A stretch of 64,000 nucleotides of DNA from Apostichopus japonicus (lineage: Eukaryota; Echinodermata; Holothuroidea; Aspidochirotida; Stichopodidae), in the NCBI RefSeq assembly GCF_037975245.1, contig NC_092565.1:14785499-14849498 (forward strand), given 5' to 3'. The translations under genes were made by a program, and so were the position numbers. The notes below the pieces were generated by a model, which was not told where the DNA came from, did no database searches, and saw nothing but the letters and a program-made list of their open reading frames with translations. Of this stretch, positions 1 to 11,402 are shown in pieces. Numbering within the stretch: the stretch's first letter is position 1; every line of letters starts with the position of its first letter.

Positions 1-264
1 AAGAACATAGCACAATGTACTGCCTAGGTATCCCTCAATGATATTCGTGGGCAGAAATTGTGCAATATTAATATTTTGTCCCTGTTAACTTCAATGGTCA
101 ATGTTCTTTAATAACTTGATCTAGTCTGCGGAGTAGATACACTTTGTTATTATTATTTTCGGTTTTATAAAAAAAATTTAAAAAAGGTTAAGAAAGAACG
201 GCTTGGTATTGAAAACTGCACGAATGTTTGGCAATGAAATGCATCTCCTCTTTGTTCCGGACAG

Positions 265-1599
265 AACCCGAAGAGCCTGAAGTAGATGATCAGCCTTTTT
301 ATGATGAGACCGAGACTCAAGAGCAACCCTTGTATGATGAAACTGACCTGCAACCTCCACCACAACAACAACAAGAACCTGAAGAGGAACTTTATGAGGA
401 AGCAGAGGTCCCTCAGTCTCCCCCTGCCCCAGGGGGAGGAGGAGGAGGAGGTTTGAGGGCTCAAGCGCTCTACGATTATCAAGCAGGTCAGTAGAATATG
501 TAACCTGGTATTCTGCTAGTTAGTACTATCAAACTGCTTATGGGCTTTTTTAAGATATTCTGGCAATGTAGTACATGGAACGTCTCTTGAAGTATTATGT
601 AATCAGCATTTTATGGTCGAACCAGAAAAATTATTCCTTTGAGTATCTTTCTTTGCTAAACATTAACCTATTATGGTATTAACAGGGTTAGTTAAACCAG
701 AATCATATACTTGTCCACACTGTATGAGGTCTATAGAAATATTGTTCCATTGCTGTAATACAACCATCTGAAACACTGACTTTGACAGTACCAATCACTC
801 GGATGCCATGTCAAGGCTTAATATAGAAGTAAAGTTAGGTAATAGTAAAAAACTATAATAGAAGCTCAATCCACATGTGTAGTAAGATGTGCAAACATTT
901 CAGTAAATGGCTTTTGACATCCCACGAGGAGTAAACATTTGATATCATGTAAAGGAATTTAACATGCTAAGTATGTGGTTTATCCAATGTTCCCTTTCCA
1001 GAGACATCACTTGTCTGATAACGTTGATCTCACATGAAATTTGGCATCCACCAAAACAGTAGGCCCCTATTACAGGGCATTCTCATTAAGAATATGATGA
1101 GATCTCTACAAGATTAACCTTCTTGAGGTTGTGTTTACAAGGCTTTCACATGTCAACTCAAATGACATTCGATATGCCCCCCAAAAAACAAACAAGGATC
1201 TCCAGCTCAGCAGAGGAAACAATATTGTGAAATTTACCTTTCTGTCCCTTCTCGCGATACTGCGTGTACAAGCTATTTGTCACACAGGTACAAACCAGTA
1301 CACACATGGTTGCTAAGGTTACAATTGTCATGAAAAGCAAAGCAAAGCCTTGATTTGTTGAAGTCTTTTGCCACCTTCTACATTGACCCCAATGTCACAG
1401 AATGACGTCAAGATGGATGTTAATTGACTTTCTTCATTTTGTTTATATTCAAATTTCAGAGGATGAAACAGAGATAACCTTTGACCCCGGTGACATCATA
1501 GAAGACATTGAACAGATCGATGAGGGCTGGTGGAGAGGGACAAGTCCAGACGGCACCTATGGATTATTCCCAGCCAACTATGTGGAGCTAATAGAGTAA
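265..1599 (+). CDS. DBNL: Drebrin-like / ABP1 protein, last two exons (5' part outside window)
   Basis: The product is an actin-binding adaptor that links the cortical actin cytoskeleton to endocytic and signalling proteins. Two exons are visible: 265-486, after a pyrimidine-rich AG acceptor and ending at GTCAGT, and 1460-1599, after TTTCAG and ending in TAA. Both junctions use phase 1. The first exon encodes an acidic, proline-rich linker with repeated YDE/YEE motifs, a polyglutamine stretch and a run of seven glycines, then the start of the SH3 domain (ALYDYQA). The second exon completes the SH3 domain with the ALYDY...WWRG...G-FPANYV hallmarks and ends VELIE, the typical extreme C-terminus of drebrin-like proteins. 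The N-terminal ADF-homology domain must lie to the left of the window. The family call rests on the DEGWWRG-x2-PDG-x2[12 protein letters not shown] ending; other SH3 adaptors are less likely. Confidence 0.85.
487..1459 (+). other. Intron of the drebrin-like gene
   Basis: This 973-bp intron separates the two halves of the SH3 domain. It starts GTCAGT and ends TTTCAG. No further exon or recognisable element is seen in it. Confidence 0.8.
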
Positions 1600-1769
1600 C
1601 ACCGAGTTGCCCCAATTATAGTGCCAAAAACTCTTGGACAGAACATTACTTGCTAAGGTACTGAAAGAGAATATTAGCAGCAAGTTTAATATATAGAGGC
1701 AGATATATATCAAATCATGCTCAGCTTAGAAAGCTTTCATTCCAGCAAAATAGATAGCTTGCTGGTGTT

Positions 1770-2745
1770 ATTGATGCAGCCCAGCCCATTCCTAATCATG
1801 TGATCTAGCCCAGCCCATTTCCTGATGCTGTTATCTAGCCTAGCCCATTTCCTGATGATGTGATCCAGCCCATTTCTGATGATGTGATCCAGCCCAGCCC
1901 ATTCCTGATCATGTGATCCAGTCCAACCCGTTCCTAATCATGTGATCTAGCCCAGCCCATTCCTTATCATGTGATCCAGCCTAGCGCATTTCCTGAGGAT
2001 GTGATCCAGCCCATTCCTGATCATGTGATCCAGCCCAGCCCATTCCTGATGATGCGATCCAGCCCAGCCCATTTCTGATCACGTGTTCCAGCCCATTCCT
2101 GATGATGTGATCCAGCCCAGCCCATTCCTGATGATGTGATCCAGCCCAGCCCATTTCCTGATGATGTGATCCAGCCCAGCCCATTCCTGATCATATGATC
2201 CAGCCCAGCCCATTCCTGATCATATGATCCAGCCCAGCCCATTCCTGATGATGTGATCCAGCCCAGCCCATTCCTGATGATGTGATCCAGCCCAGCCCAT
2301 TCCTGATGATGTGATCCAGCCCAGCCCATTCCTGATGATGTGATCCAGCCCAGCCCATTCCTGATGCTGTGATCCAGCCCAGCCCATTCCTGATGATATG
2401 ATACAGCCCAGCCCATTCCTGATCATGTGATCCAGCCCAGCCCATTCCTGATCATATGATCCAGCCTAGCGCATTTCCTGAGGATGTGATCCAGCCCATT
2501 CCTGATCATGTGATCCAGCCCAGCCCATTTTTGATGATGTGATCCAGCCCAGCCCATTTTTGATGATATGATCCAGCCCAGCCCATTCCTGATGATGTGA
2601 TCCAGCCCATTCCTGATCATGTGATCCAGCCCAGCCCATTTTTGATGATGTGATCCAGCCCAGCCCATTTTTGATGATATGATCCAGCCCAGCCCATTCC
2701 TGATGATGTGGTCTAGCCCAGCCCATTCCTGACCATGTGTTTCCT
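1770..2745. repeat. 29-bp minisatellite just downstream of the drebrin-like stop codon
   Basis: About 33 head-to-tail copies of a 29-bp unit, with recurring core TGATCCAGCCCAGCCCATT. Units vary in the CCTGATGATG segment and some lack one CCCAG step. The array starts about 170 bp after the stop codon, so it probably lies in the 3' UTR or just beyond it. Open frames on the minus strand here, which read as a repeated GWAGSHHQE-type peptide, come from the repeat and are not called as genes. Confidence 0.9.
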
Positions 2746-4286
2746 CAATAGTCTTTGAAATTTCCAGATATACAGGTTATCTTTGAGTCATTCCATACAT
2801 ACATTCAACAGCCTGTAGCTTATTAATAGCTTCTTTTTTTTCTTTTCTTTTTTTTTTAGATTTTAAAATCTTTCTACAATCTTCAATGACCCAATGTATA
2901 AATGATTTATTTTCCCAATGCAATTAAAAGAGTGTACTAAGGTCAAAGCCGACCTGCAAGATTAAAGTTTGTCATTATGAAACATAATAGGAAAGAAATA
3001 GAACCATATCACCTTTCCTAAGTTGGAAAACCAGAAGTAACATTTTCATGCAATATTCCATTCAATATAACTGCATAGCAACAATTTTTCCAATACACCA
3101 ATATAATATTTTTTCTGTAATGGGTTTGAATTGGAAATCTAATGATTGTGGGTTGTACACTCATGCTGCACCATGCCTTTCATCTCTGTGAACTCATCAA
3201 GTGACGATCCATAGGCAAGTTTCGACTGGATAAATACTTCTGGTAAATACGCTGCACGCGTAGTTTTGTAATTGCCTTTTTTAATGATACTTAAATAGAA
3301 AACAGGGACATTATATTTTCGTGATGTTCTCTTTACTTGATGGTCTCTGTTCTCCGGGTCTCTTAGTAGCAGTTCCGTAATCCAACACATAACCAATTAG
3401 TTGCAATGTGTCATTCCTATTAAATGTAATAAATTATATGAAGAAAAATGTGTCTCAGTTTAAAAGGACTGTAAACAGAGTTGGATCCAGGATTTTAATT
3501 AAGATGGAGATGTGACCCTGAAGTGGTTGAAGCCAACTCCAACTTTGGGGTGCTTTGGAGTTCTCACCCCGGAAACTTAAGATGTGAAATTATGTATTTT
3601 GAGACATATTGAGACTATGATTTGGTCAACATGCAAGGTGATAATAACTTTTTTTTTCTGTGGTTGAAGGGAGAGGGCAGTACACCCCACAACCCCTTCC
3701 CCCTGATAAAATGGAAGAACAGATGTCAATGTTGGTTCAGTTCATACAACCCCATGACCTGTCAGAACATTACAAATATCAAGCAAAAATAGATGCTTGG
3801 TAATAGTCAAAACTGCTTAATAGGTTGTTTTAAAGCCCGTGAAAAAATAGTGTGGCCGTTTGAGCATATCTACCAAATGTGTGTTGCTACAGATGAAGGT
3901 AAGCAACAAGAAAACTTTTACGGAATATTAAAGGGATAGTCTGTTGGTTAACGGTGTAAACCTTATGTTAAAGAACAAAGTATTGTAGCTAAACCTCAGG
4001 ATATTAATCCAGGTCTATGCAGCAAAAAAAGAAAAAGATAAGAAAACATTGATTACGGAGTAGATATTTTGACCTGATGTTGGCTAATCGCAAGCTTCCT
4101 TTCTTTTCTTTTGCTGGTGACAAACATCTTGTAAAATAAACAGTGTGTAATATGTTTATACATTGTTATCTACTACAAAACAATATTCCTTTATAGAAGA
4201 ACACTTATTGAAGAAAAATCACTTCTTTCTTTCTTATTTTCCAACATAAAATCAAAGTACAAAATAAGTCAAAATTAGAATTGAAC
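2746..4286. other. Intergenic stretch between convergent genes
   Basis: The DBNL-like gene (+) and the sialyltransferase gene (-) converge here. Apart from the minus-strand open frame at 3139-3396, listed separately, I see no gene; the sequence is AT-rich with short poly-T runs. Confidence 0.6.
3139..3396 (-). other. Unassigned 85-codon open frame, possible lone exon
   Basis: This open frame has ordinary, non-repetitive amino-acid composition (LLRDPENRDHQVKRTSRKYN near the start, ending ECTTHNH before TAG), unlike the repeat-derived frames around it. No signal peptide, membrane segment or motif I recognise is present, and I could not link it to flanking exons. It could be the terminal exon of a gene nested in the convergent 3' regions, a pseudogene piece, or chance. 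Function unknown. Confidence 0.25.
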
Positions 4287-4292
4287 TTTATT
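4287..4292 (-). promoter_or_regulatory. Candidate polyadenylation signal of the sialyltransferase gene
   Basis: AATAAA on the minus strand, about 220 nt downstream of the sialyltransferase stop codon. This is a plausible 3'-UTR length, and it is the clearest canonical signal seen after the stop. Confidence 0.45.
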
Positions 4293-4508
4293 ACACACAT
4301 CTTATACAGTATTACTATCTCAGCAATACATCTTAGTGTTGACAGATAAATTGATAGACAAATATACTAAGTTTTGTAGGAACAGTATTATTGTTGGTAG
4401 CCTCTAGTTAGTGGTTCATATTGAATACATAAGACACTCAGTTATCATTTCTGAAAGAATATTTCAAACCATACAGTCTGCAAGCTTAGAAATACACAAA
4501 GGAGGTCA

Positions 4509-5994
4509 TTAATGTCTCTTCAAGTCATCCTTACATTTTCCAGCATGGATCTGTATTACTCCTCGTTCGTGTAAGTGTGCTAAATGGAGAAACTCCAAAT
4601 GAAAATCATGCATTATGGTTGGCGAGGGTTTATCTTCGTAGTAATGATACTTTACTTGGTTGCCATGGATATCAATAGGAAGTGGCCAGAATCCGTACAG
4701 GTCCACTTTCTCACAAAGAGCTATGGCTGTTGTGGTCAAGTAAAGGCCTGATGGAAGAAGGGAAAAAAAAGGATTTTCGAAAATTTGTTGGTGCCAGGTT
4801 TTTCGGTTGAGAAAAGGAAGAAATTAGAAAGTCAATGGCTGGTACGTGGCGAATCAATTGTCATGCTTACTTTATAGAAGCACGGGCCAAGCGTTTTGGT
4901 TCAGGTAACAGACCCAATGAGGGAAGGTGATAGGGTTGTCTGAAATCAATTCTGTGAGTAAACAACTAACATCTCATAAAACTTGTGATGATACAACTCT
5001 TGAAAACCCCAATATTCTTCAATATCCTTCCGGATTCTGACCTAATAACAACATTTGAGTACAGGCAATATTAAGTTTCAACACATAACCGATATTTTCG
5101 GTACGGCGCGTTGTGGGTTCCATATCACTGTTATTGATTGGTATCTATTTGTATCACTATCTCATAAACCATAGTTGCAGCACAGGACAGAATTACAACA
5201 ACAAGCCTGCCCCTATTAATGTTTTTTTCTTTACTTTAACTCTCTAAGTTTACCTGTACTAGGTCGGTGTACTATACCCTTTGCCTCCCAAAACTGCTTG
5301 ATATTTCTGAAGTGTTCTGGATGACCGACCAGTACTTCTAAATTCGTTCCGTTCAGTTTAGTGTCCAAAAAACGCAATACTCTTAATCCAAAGGAATATG
5401 TCGAGCCCATCCCGAATACTGGCAGCCAAAAATGACCGCTGTACTCTTCTAAATCACGCAGGAATTTGTCTTCTTCCAACGAATTGAAAAGAAGATGGTA
5501 CCTGGACAAGAAAGACAAAAACAAAATGGAGGGATAAAAGTTATTTAGGCAAGTTTAAAGCAGAATGACTGCTGGCTTATCAAGACTTATCAATTGTTTT
5601 TACAGTTATTCAGCATCGCCCCCCCCCCCTACTCCCTCCGTGAACAAGTCAAAAGACCGTTGTTATCTTGTATATTTATATGAGTAAAATATGTGTTATC
5701 CAAGAGAGTAACAACTCCCTGCGTGAACTAATGCTGTGTTGCTGTAGAGGACAGTCGTTCTCTGGAGTATTGAGGGTAAGGTGAGTAGAAGTTTGTGTTT
5801 TGACCGTACTAGCATAGGCGTACGAGGCGGGGGGGGCAGGGGGGGAAGACTGCCCCCCCCCCAAATTTCCAGAGGACAAGAAATTCGGGCAAAAGTCCTG
5901 AAAAATTCGGGCAGCCTAAGAGGAGAATTTTTTTTCTCCTCTTAGGCTGCCCGAATTTTTCAGGACTTTTGCCCGAATTTCTTGTCCTCTGGAA

Positions 5995-6043
<49 letters not shown>

Positions 6044-9000
6044 GTAGCTTGCCCGAATCTTTTTCAAATTTTTGCACGACAATTCCATGATTTTCTTTAT
6101 TTAGCATCATGATGCCCGAATATTTCCGTGTAACACCACTGTAAGCACAGTTCATCTGGGCTACCATGCTTTTTGCACGATCAGTTTTTTCTAACTAGTC
6201 AATTGTATACCTGGACCAAGGGCGGTGGAACCGGGGGAGGGGGCACAGGGGGCACGTGCCCCGCTTTTCCTCAGGTTAAAAATGTGCCTTTTTCCTACAT
6301 AAAAATTGAGGTGCCTAAAGTTAGCAAGAGGCCAGGGAACCAGAATGAACACTCGGGAAGGGCCGTTTCCGGCCATCTGAGGGGTTTGTAAAACCAAAAA
6401 TTTTCTAGTACGCTCCGCGCCAACCGATGGTGGCGCTCCGCTCAGATAGTCGTGCATACAACTTTGCAGATCCTGGCTAAGCCCGTGACTTTAATGAAAT
6501 TCTGTGGGTCAAACTCAAAGCTACTTCGAATGGAAAGAAATAATTGTTAAGATATCAACAAGAAAAATACTCTAATTCGGAAGATTCCTACATTAGCAAC
6601 TAGCGGCATGATTTCACCTCATTTTGTCTCAAAAGAAAACTTGTTCCTTGTTTCCCAATTTGCGCATATGATATTGCAGTGCTAGTATGCATATTTTCCT
6701 TGAGGGTGGAGATGGGGCGTTGATGGAGTGATGTGTACGCAAATAAGATAATACAATACGAGATATAAAGGGTACTAAATATAAGGCTGTATCATTCCAA
6801 TCGAATTTCTGCAAAGTGCCCTTTGATGTCGGTGCCCCCCAGATTAAAAGTTATATTAAGATTGTTATATTTTATATTTTTTTGTGAGACAAATTGCAGT
6901 CTCATCCGACGCAGCAACATTATCTCGCCTACGTGTCGTTGAACAATGTATGTTTTTCTGGAGGTAGCTGAGTACTGTGTTAAAATAATAAATAAGGTAA
7001 GTAAATAGGAGCTTAAAAAATATACTGTCCCATTTTTCCCCTTCAAAGTGATGTTACCATTTTTTCTTCTTCTAATTTACCAAATTTTTGGGGAATTGTA
7101 AATTTCTAAAACGTGAGATTATAAAATTAAGATTGTTTAGATGCAACTTGCAAGGCCTCAGAAGTGCCGTTTCCGGCAATCTGAGAGGCATTGTTTGCCA
7201 AAAATTTTCTTGTACGCTACGCGCCAACCGATGGTGGCGCTCCGCTTAGATAGTGTCACGGGAACTTTCGGGCACAAAAAGTTCTGGCCCCCCAAACTGA
7301 AATGGTCCCGTACGCCTATGCGTACTAGTACGACAGATAAACACAATGTTACAAATACTTCACGCCATAGACTACCAGCTAAGACTCCCCCTTACTCCCT
7401 CCATCGAGTTCCTTAAATGACATCGTTGAATCCCTCAGTATTATTGGTTTGAGTAATGCTGACATGCACGTACCTGTCAGCAACAATAGACATCACGTTC
7501 ATAGTAGTCAGGTTGGATCGAGCACCAGCATCATCCTTGAAATCTTTTATAGGAGGCATATTACACCTGTTAAAAAAAACACAACAACAGGTGCAAAGGT
7601 TTAACAATGGTATGGTCGCCGCCCGTGATGTACTATTTTGTAGGTGTTTTTTTGCGGGCCGGGAGGGGGAGAGGGGGGTTTCTCAGTATGTTGTCGTGCA
7701 CTCAGTATCATAAAATGCGAACATCAATGGTAATATATCTCACAACTAGTTAATCATATTAAATCGAAATATCGATATATGATATGGGGCAAATACGCAC
7801 ACTGAAAGAGACTGAACAAAATATCATAACAACAGAAGCCCTTATTCAGACCAGTTAACAGGCCCCCTACTAAATTCGGACTCCGACTGAACTGGATTAT
7901 TCAAAAACTGTAAGACAGTGACCTTAATATGTCGAAGAATCAATGTAATGCAAAAGCGTTCGAGGTTTGTAGGCATTTACCAAGAATAATACAACTTTTC
8001 TAGAGAAGAGGTGGAAGGTTAAGAGAAAAGGGGACGGTAGCCTACCGACTGTTGACGTGTACTGACCATGGGCATAGGAGCAAAATTTCATTCTTTTGGG
8101 TGGTGGGAGGGGGGGGGGCTAAAACGCTTTGCCCGAAAAATGATACCAACATGGAAAAGGCTTACTGGTGAGATCACCCTCACCTTTGAATTTCGAGTTC
8201 GTTTTAAAAAATGCCAACAGTGAAACCTACCATAACATCGTCTTGGACAGAGAATTATGAAAGTATGGAATGTGAACTGTGTCAAAACTCCATAACATCA
8301 ATGTCAGATTAGTCGTACAAGCTTAGAAAGTTAGTCTTATTTCTGACTCTCATTCACAAGATTATTCTAGTTAATTTTATGTTTTGCAGTGTCTGAAACA
8401 ATATTGGCATATTGAGTTTTTACTGAAATATCTTGTTTGGGGCTGCAGCCCCCCTCCCTTCCCCGCAACCTATACGCCTATATGCTCGTGACCTACCTGA
8501 AAACATAATCTGCGTTGTCAATCTCCGATCCACAGTGACTATTGGCCAATAAACCACTGCTTCCCATTACCACGCAACGGGGAAAGGTTACTCCTTTGAA
8601 CGGGGATTCCTTAAAAAAAAGGGATCATTGAGATATAGTTACCATCTTTTGAACGTAAAGAAAAAAATCATTTGTAGTTTCCCGTCTTCAATACTTACAA
8701 TAGACATGTCCACGAAAAAATAAGAATAGGCTACAGGCTTAGGCTTAAGTCTCGAAACATTTAATGTAAACATAATAATTTGAAGCGTTTGAAGTGTAAT
8801 TTCAATACATGTGATGTGTAAACTGGTCCGAAAACTGTCGTTCTAAACGTCTAATTCTGATGACGTCAGTACTTCGAAAGCAGTTATGTAGGAGATACCA
8901 AATATGATAATAACATCAAGTTACTAACTAATTCTACATTTAGAAAGTCCATTACTTGTTTAAAAAATGTTGTTAAGTTAATTTGTTTACTACTTGAATT

Positions 9001-11402
9001 GTGTTATACCTTCGGTAATCGTGCATGAATATCGTGAAACACAGTCCTTGATACTTTATCTTGGTGAGCCATTGTTAAGTTTTCTCCTGGCTTTGTGTTC
9101 TCCTGGGTAACAGTAAAACACTCGTGAGTGTTTACGAGACTATCAATTTCAGACCTGTACCAAAACAAAAATTAAAAGAGAGCAAAGTGGACTCAATGAT
9201 GTCTGATAAATTAAAAACAAAATCAAGGATTCGGTCGTTGCATAATTATGAAAGGAAGAATGAAATAAGGTGCAGTAAGACGTGTAGTCCCTTTTTTATC
9301 AGTGTGAGAAATGGCTGAGTATCAAAAAAGATCCTGTCATGGACTGAATAACATATCAGAGATTTGCTAATTGCGATCTTTATCTATCAACAACTAAAAT
9401 TTCATAACTTTCATCAATTACGTGGTAATTCGAGAAAGAAGCCCGCGAGGACGGCATTTTAGTTCGTTGTCCAGAACCTATATTATTTGACCAGACGGTT
9501 GACACCCAATTTATAACAGTAGACTGATTTAAAATTGCAACATAAGATCTACTTTTGGCGTGTATTCTACCAAAAACCGACAGCTGGAAAAAAACTTTTT
9601 TTCTGTTCCTCCTTATCTTAAAACGTGAGAAATATTTTGATGCCTTCGAAACTGCGAAACAGTAAAATGAATGCTCCATTCCGACACGACCATCGCCCGA
9701 AGTTTACCTCTGAAATGTTCCAGTTGACAAGTAAGTCACATGCGTAGTCTTTCTCTGATAATTTATGGTATGTCACGTGTCACTATTTGAAATCAAAATC
9801 ATGACTAGCGACAGATCCGTTCCACAATAATCAGATACAAATTCTGTAGACCGAACTTTACGACGTGTTGTGCAGTACACTATTGGGACTGAGTTGTCCA
9901 TTTATTCATAACTGGTTAGAATGGAGTGCAGTAGTTGTGCAGAGATATGTAAATGAGAAGTTAAGTGAATGAAGTCATCTTACCTAATGGACATAAAGTT
10001 AGTTTTGTTTTCTCGCCAGGTAGTTGAGAATATCCGTTTGATATCAGTAATATTGACGTCTGTCTGAGGAGTCAGGTGGACCTGTTTAGGTTTGCCTTTA
10101 TGTCGTTTAGATTGGAAGTCTTGGATCTTTGTAATGAGCGCTTTATCGCCTGCCTCCGTCTTGTTTGGTCTCCTTGACAACGGTTTGTTGTGATTAAACA
10201 TCCTGTTTTGTATCAAATAAGCAGTAACATAATCTGAAATTCTCAAACCGAGGGAATGCGTTGGGGGGGGGGGGGGGGGTGGGGGTGGGATGGGTTGGGT
10301 TGGGGTGAAGGGAAAACCAAAATGTAAAGATATATTATTTGGACCATAGGAGCAGAAGAAGGTCCCTAGTCGTTCGACTTCCAATACCTCCTCCCCCCCC
10401 CCCCCTCCCTTCGGCTGAGCCACTGACACCAATGATTAAAAACCCAAGCATTATTTAAAGTATAGAGAAGAAGAAAAGAACATAAGAGATACGGTACAGA
10501 CTGTTAAGTTTGATATAGTTCTTTTTATTGTTTAATTCGAGATATACAGAGAGGTCTAGCCATGTGCCTGGATGACCATTGTTCCTTCTACTTTTGTCCT
10601 CTTCATGAACGCATTGTATGTAGAATACACACAAAGAGGTTTCTATTCCATCTGTAATGAACCAAATAAACTTGAACCTAAAGAAAATATTATTTACATA
10701 AAGCTTTCTTTGCGAATTATCAAGGTCTGTCGACCTTCCTTTCTAAAGGCTAAGTTCCTCACGTAAAACAGACAGGCCCGAATCACGTAAGTATTGACCA
10801 AAACAGAATGTATATATCTGTCTTTCTTCATCTTTACTCCTCCAAGTAATTAACAAAGGACAAAACAAAGGATTAACAAAGGACAAAACAAAGGATTAAC
10901 AAAGGACAAACAAAGGATTAACAAAGGACAAACAAAGGATTAACAAAGGACAAAACAAAGGATTAACAAAGGACAAACTTGAACAAGGGAATTACAAAAG
11001 TCTTCGGACGTCATTTGAATAGAATTGTCGTCACATTCTCAGAAGTATTCTATTGTTCAGGGGGTTACTTGAAGATTACGGTACATGAAATTGAACAATG
11101 GAAAAAACAATGGTCGCATCAATCTGAATGTTAAACCAACATGTGTGTGTGTATGGGGATGAGGATGTGGGGCTGGGGGGGGGGGGGTGCGAAGGACAAT
11201 GTTTTTCTATTACACAATAGACCTACCTTGTGTAAGACACATCGTGCAAGTGATCTTTTGTAGGTATTACGACTGGTTGCGGACGAATTAGTTTATAATG
11301 TACACTGACTAAAATAAAGAAGACTGCAGCACACACAGCGATCACCTTCTTTAACTTCTTGACTACAAACTCGCCGGCCATAGTTTGTTCATCGCTATTC
11401 AT
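4509..11402 (-). CDS. Alpha-2,8-sialyltransferase-like enzyme (GT29 family), complete seven-exon gene
   Basis: A Golgi type II membrane enzyme predicted to transfer sialic acid from CMP-sialic acid to a glycan. Minus-strand exons: 11402-11227, 10202-9984, 9154-9010, 8609-8497, 7566-7474, 5501-5254, 4747-4509. All junctions are GT...AG, all phases agree, and the joined frame is 410 codons. Residues 1-19 are a short basic cytoplasmic tail, about 20-36 a signal anchor, then a stem. Sialylmotif L starts near C192 (RCVVMGSSGLL) and continues through HCG (C206) and EIDNADYVFR. Sialylmotif S includes STGLYL and C343, followed by VDLYGFWPL. Motif III is YHYYED (365-370), motif VS is H378-x4-E383, and C403 sits in the final GKC. 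The four cysteines match the two conserved disulfides of ST8Sia enzymes. Family is firm; the ST8Sia subtype and acceptor are not determined. A second in-frame ATG at codon 8 has better start context. Confidence 0.88.
5865..5996. repeat. Near-perfect palindrome (about 62-bp arms)
   Basis: The left arm begins ATTTCCAGAGGACAAG and the right arm ends with its reverse complement; only a few T bases separate the arms. The arms look identical, so the structure is either young or maintained. It lies inside the hAT element and is followed immediately by a TA repeat. Confidence 0.9.
5996..6041. repeat. TA microsatellite
   Basis: An uninterrupted run of TA dinucleotides next to the right arm of the palindrome. 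Confidence 0.95.
6358..6450 (+). repeat. Hairpin-core repeat, copy 1
   Basis: Member of a dispersed family of about 95 bp running GAAG-x-GCCGTTTCCGG ... GTACGCTNCGCGCCAACC ... TGGCGCTCCGCTTAGATAGT. The conserved core can form a GCGCCA/TGGCGC stem with an 8-nt loop. Six copies occur in the window. Confidence 0.8.
7161..7254 (+). repeat. Hairpin-core repeat, copy 2
   Basis: Same family as 6358-6450. Here it is preceded by TTAGATGCAACTTGCAAGGC, which also precedes the copy at 18131, so the repeated unit extends about 30 bp further left in some copies. Confidence 0.8.
8075..8480. mobile_element. Possible remnant related to the CATAGGCG hAT family
   Basis: A GCATAGGAGC end with a G-rich run on the left and a C-rich run with TATACGCCTAT on the right resemble the ends of the element at 5813-7320. 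No convincing target duplication is visible, so this is a weak call. It lies in a sialyltransferase intron, next to the 8497-8609 exon. Confidence 0.3.
10856..10985. repeat. Short tandem repeat, about 21-bp unit
   Basis: Six imperfect copies of AACAAAGGACAAAACAAAGG with 1-2 bp length variation, in the first sialyltransferase intron. Confidence 0.85.

Larger units (their letters stand above)
5813..7320. mobile_element. hAT-type non-autonomous DNA transposon with 8-bp target duplication
   Basis: The element starts CATAGGCGTACG and ends with the exact reverse complement, CGTACGCCTATG, giving 12-bp perfect terminal inverted repeats. It is bounded by identical 8-bp direct repeats CGTACTAG at 5805-5812 and 7321-7328. 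Eight-bp duplications are characteristic of the hAT superfamily. No transposase frame is seen in its 1,508 bp, so it is non-autonomous. It contains a foldback hairpin, a TA microsatellite and two copies of the hairpin-core repeat. It lies in an intron of the sialyltransferase gene and does not disturb the exons. Confidence 0.75.
5502..7473 (-). other. Sialyltransferase intron 5, expanded by a transposon
   Basis: This 1,972-bp intron lies between the sialylmotif-L exon and the sialylmotif-S exon. Three quarters of it is the hAT-type element at 5813-7320. No exon is seen inside. Confidence 0.75.

Noticed and set aside
9380-9679. 99-codon minus-strand frame as a sialyltransferase exon
   Set aside because: The exon 9154-9010 supplies the needed residues and the correct phase between exons 10202-9984 and 8609-8497, leaving no place for this frame.
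9980-10432. Full 150-codon frame including a proline run as sialyltransferase coding sequence
   Set aside because: The left part is a translated poly-C/poly-G tract. Only 10202-9984, bounded by AACAG and GTAAGA, fits the phase of exon 1.
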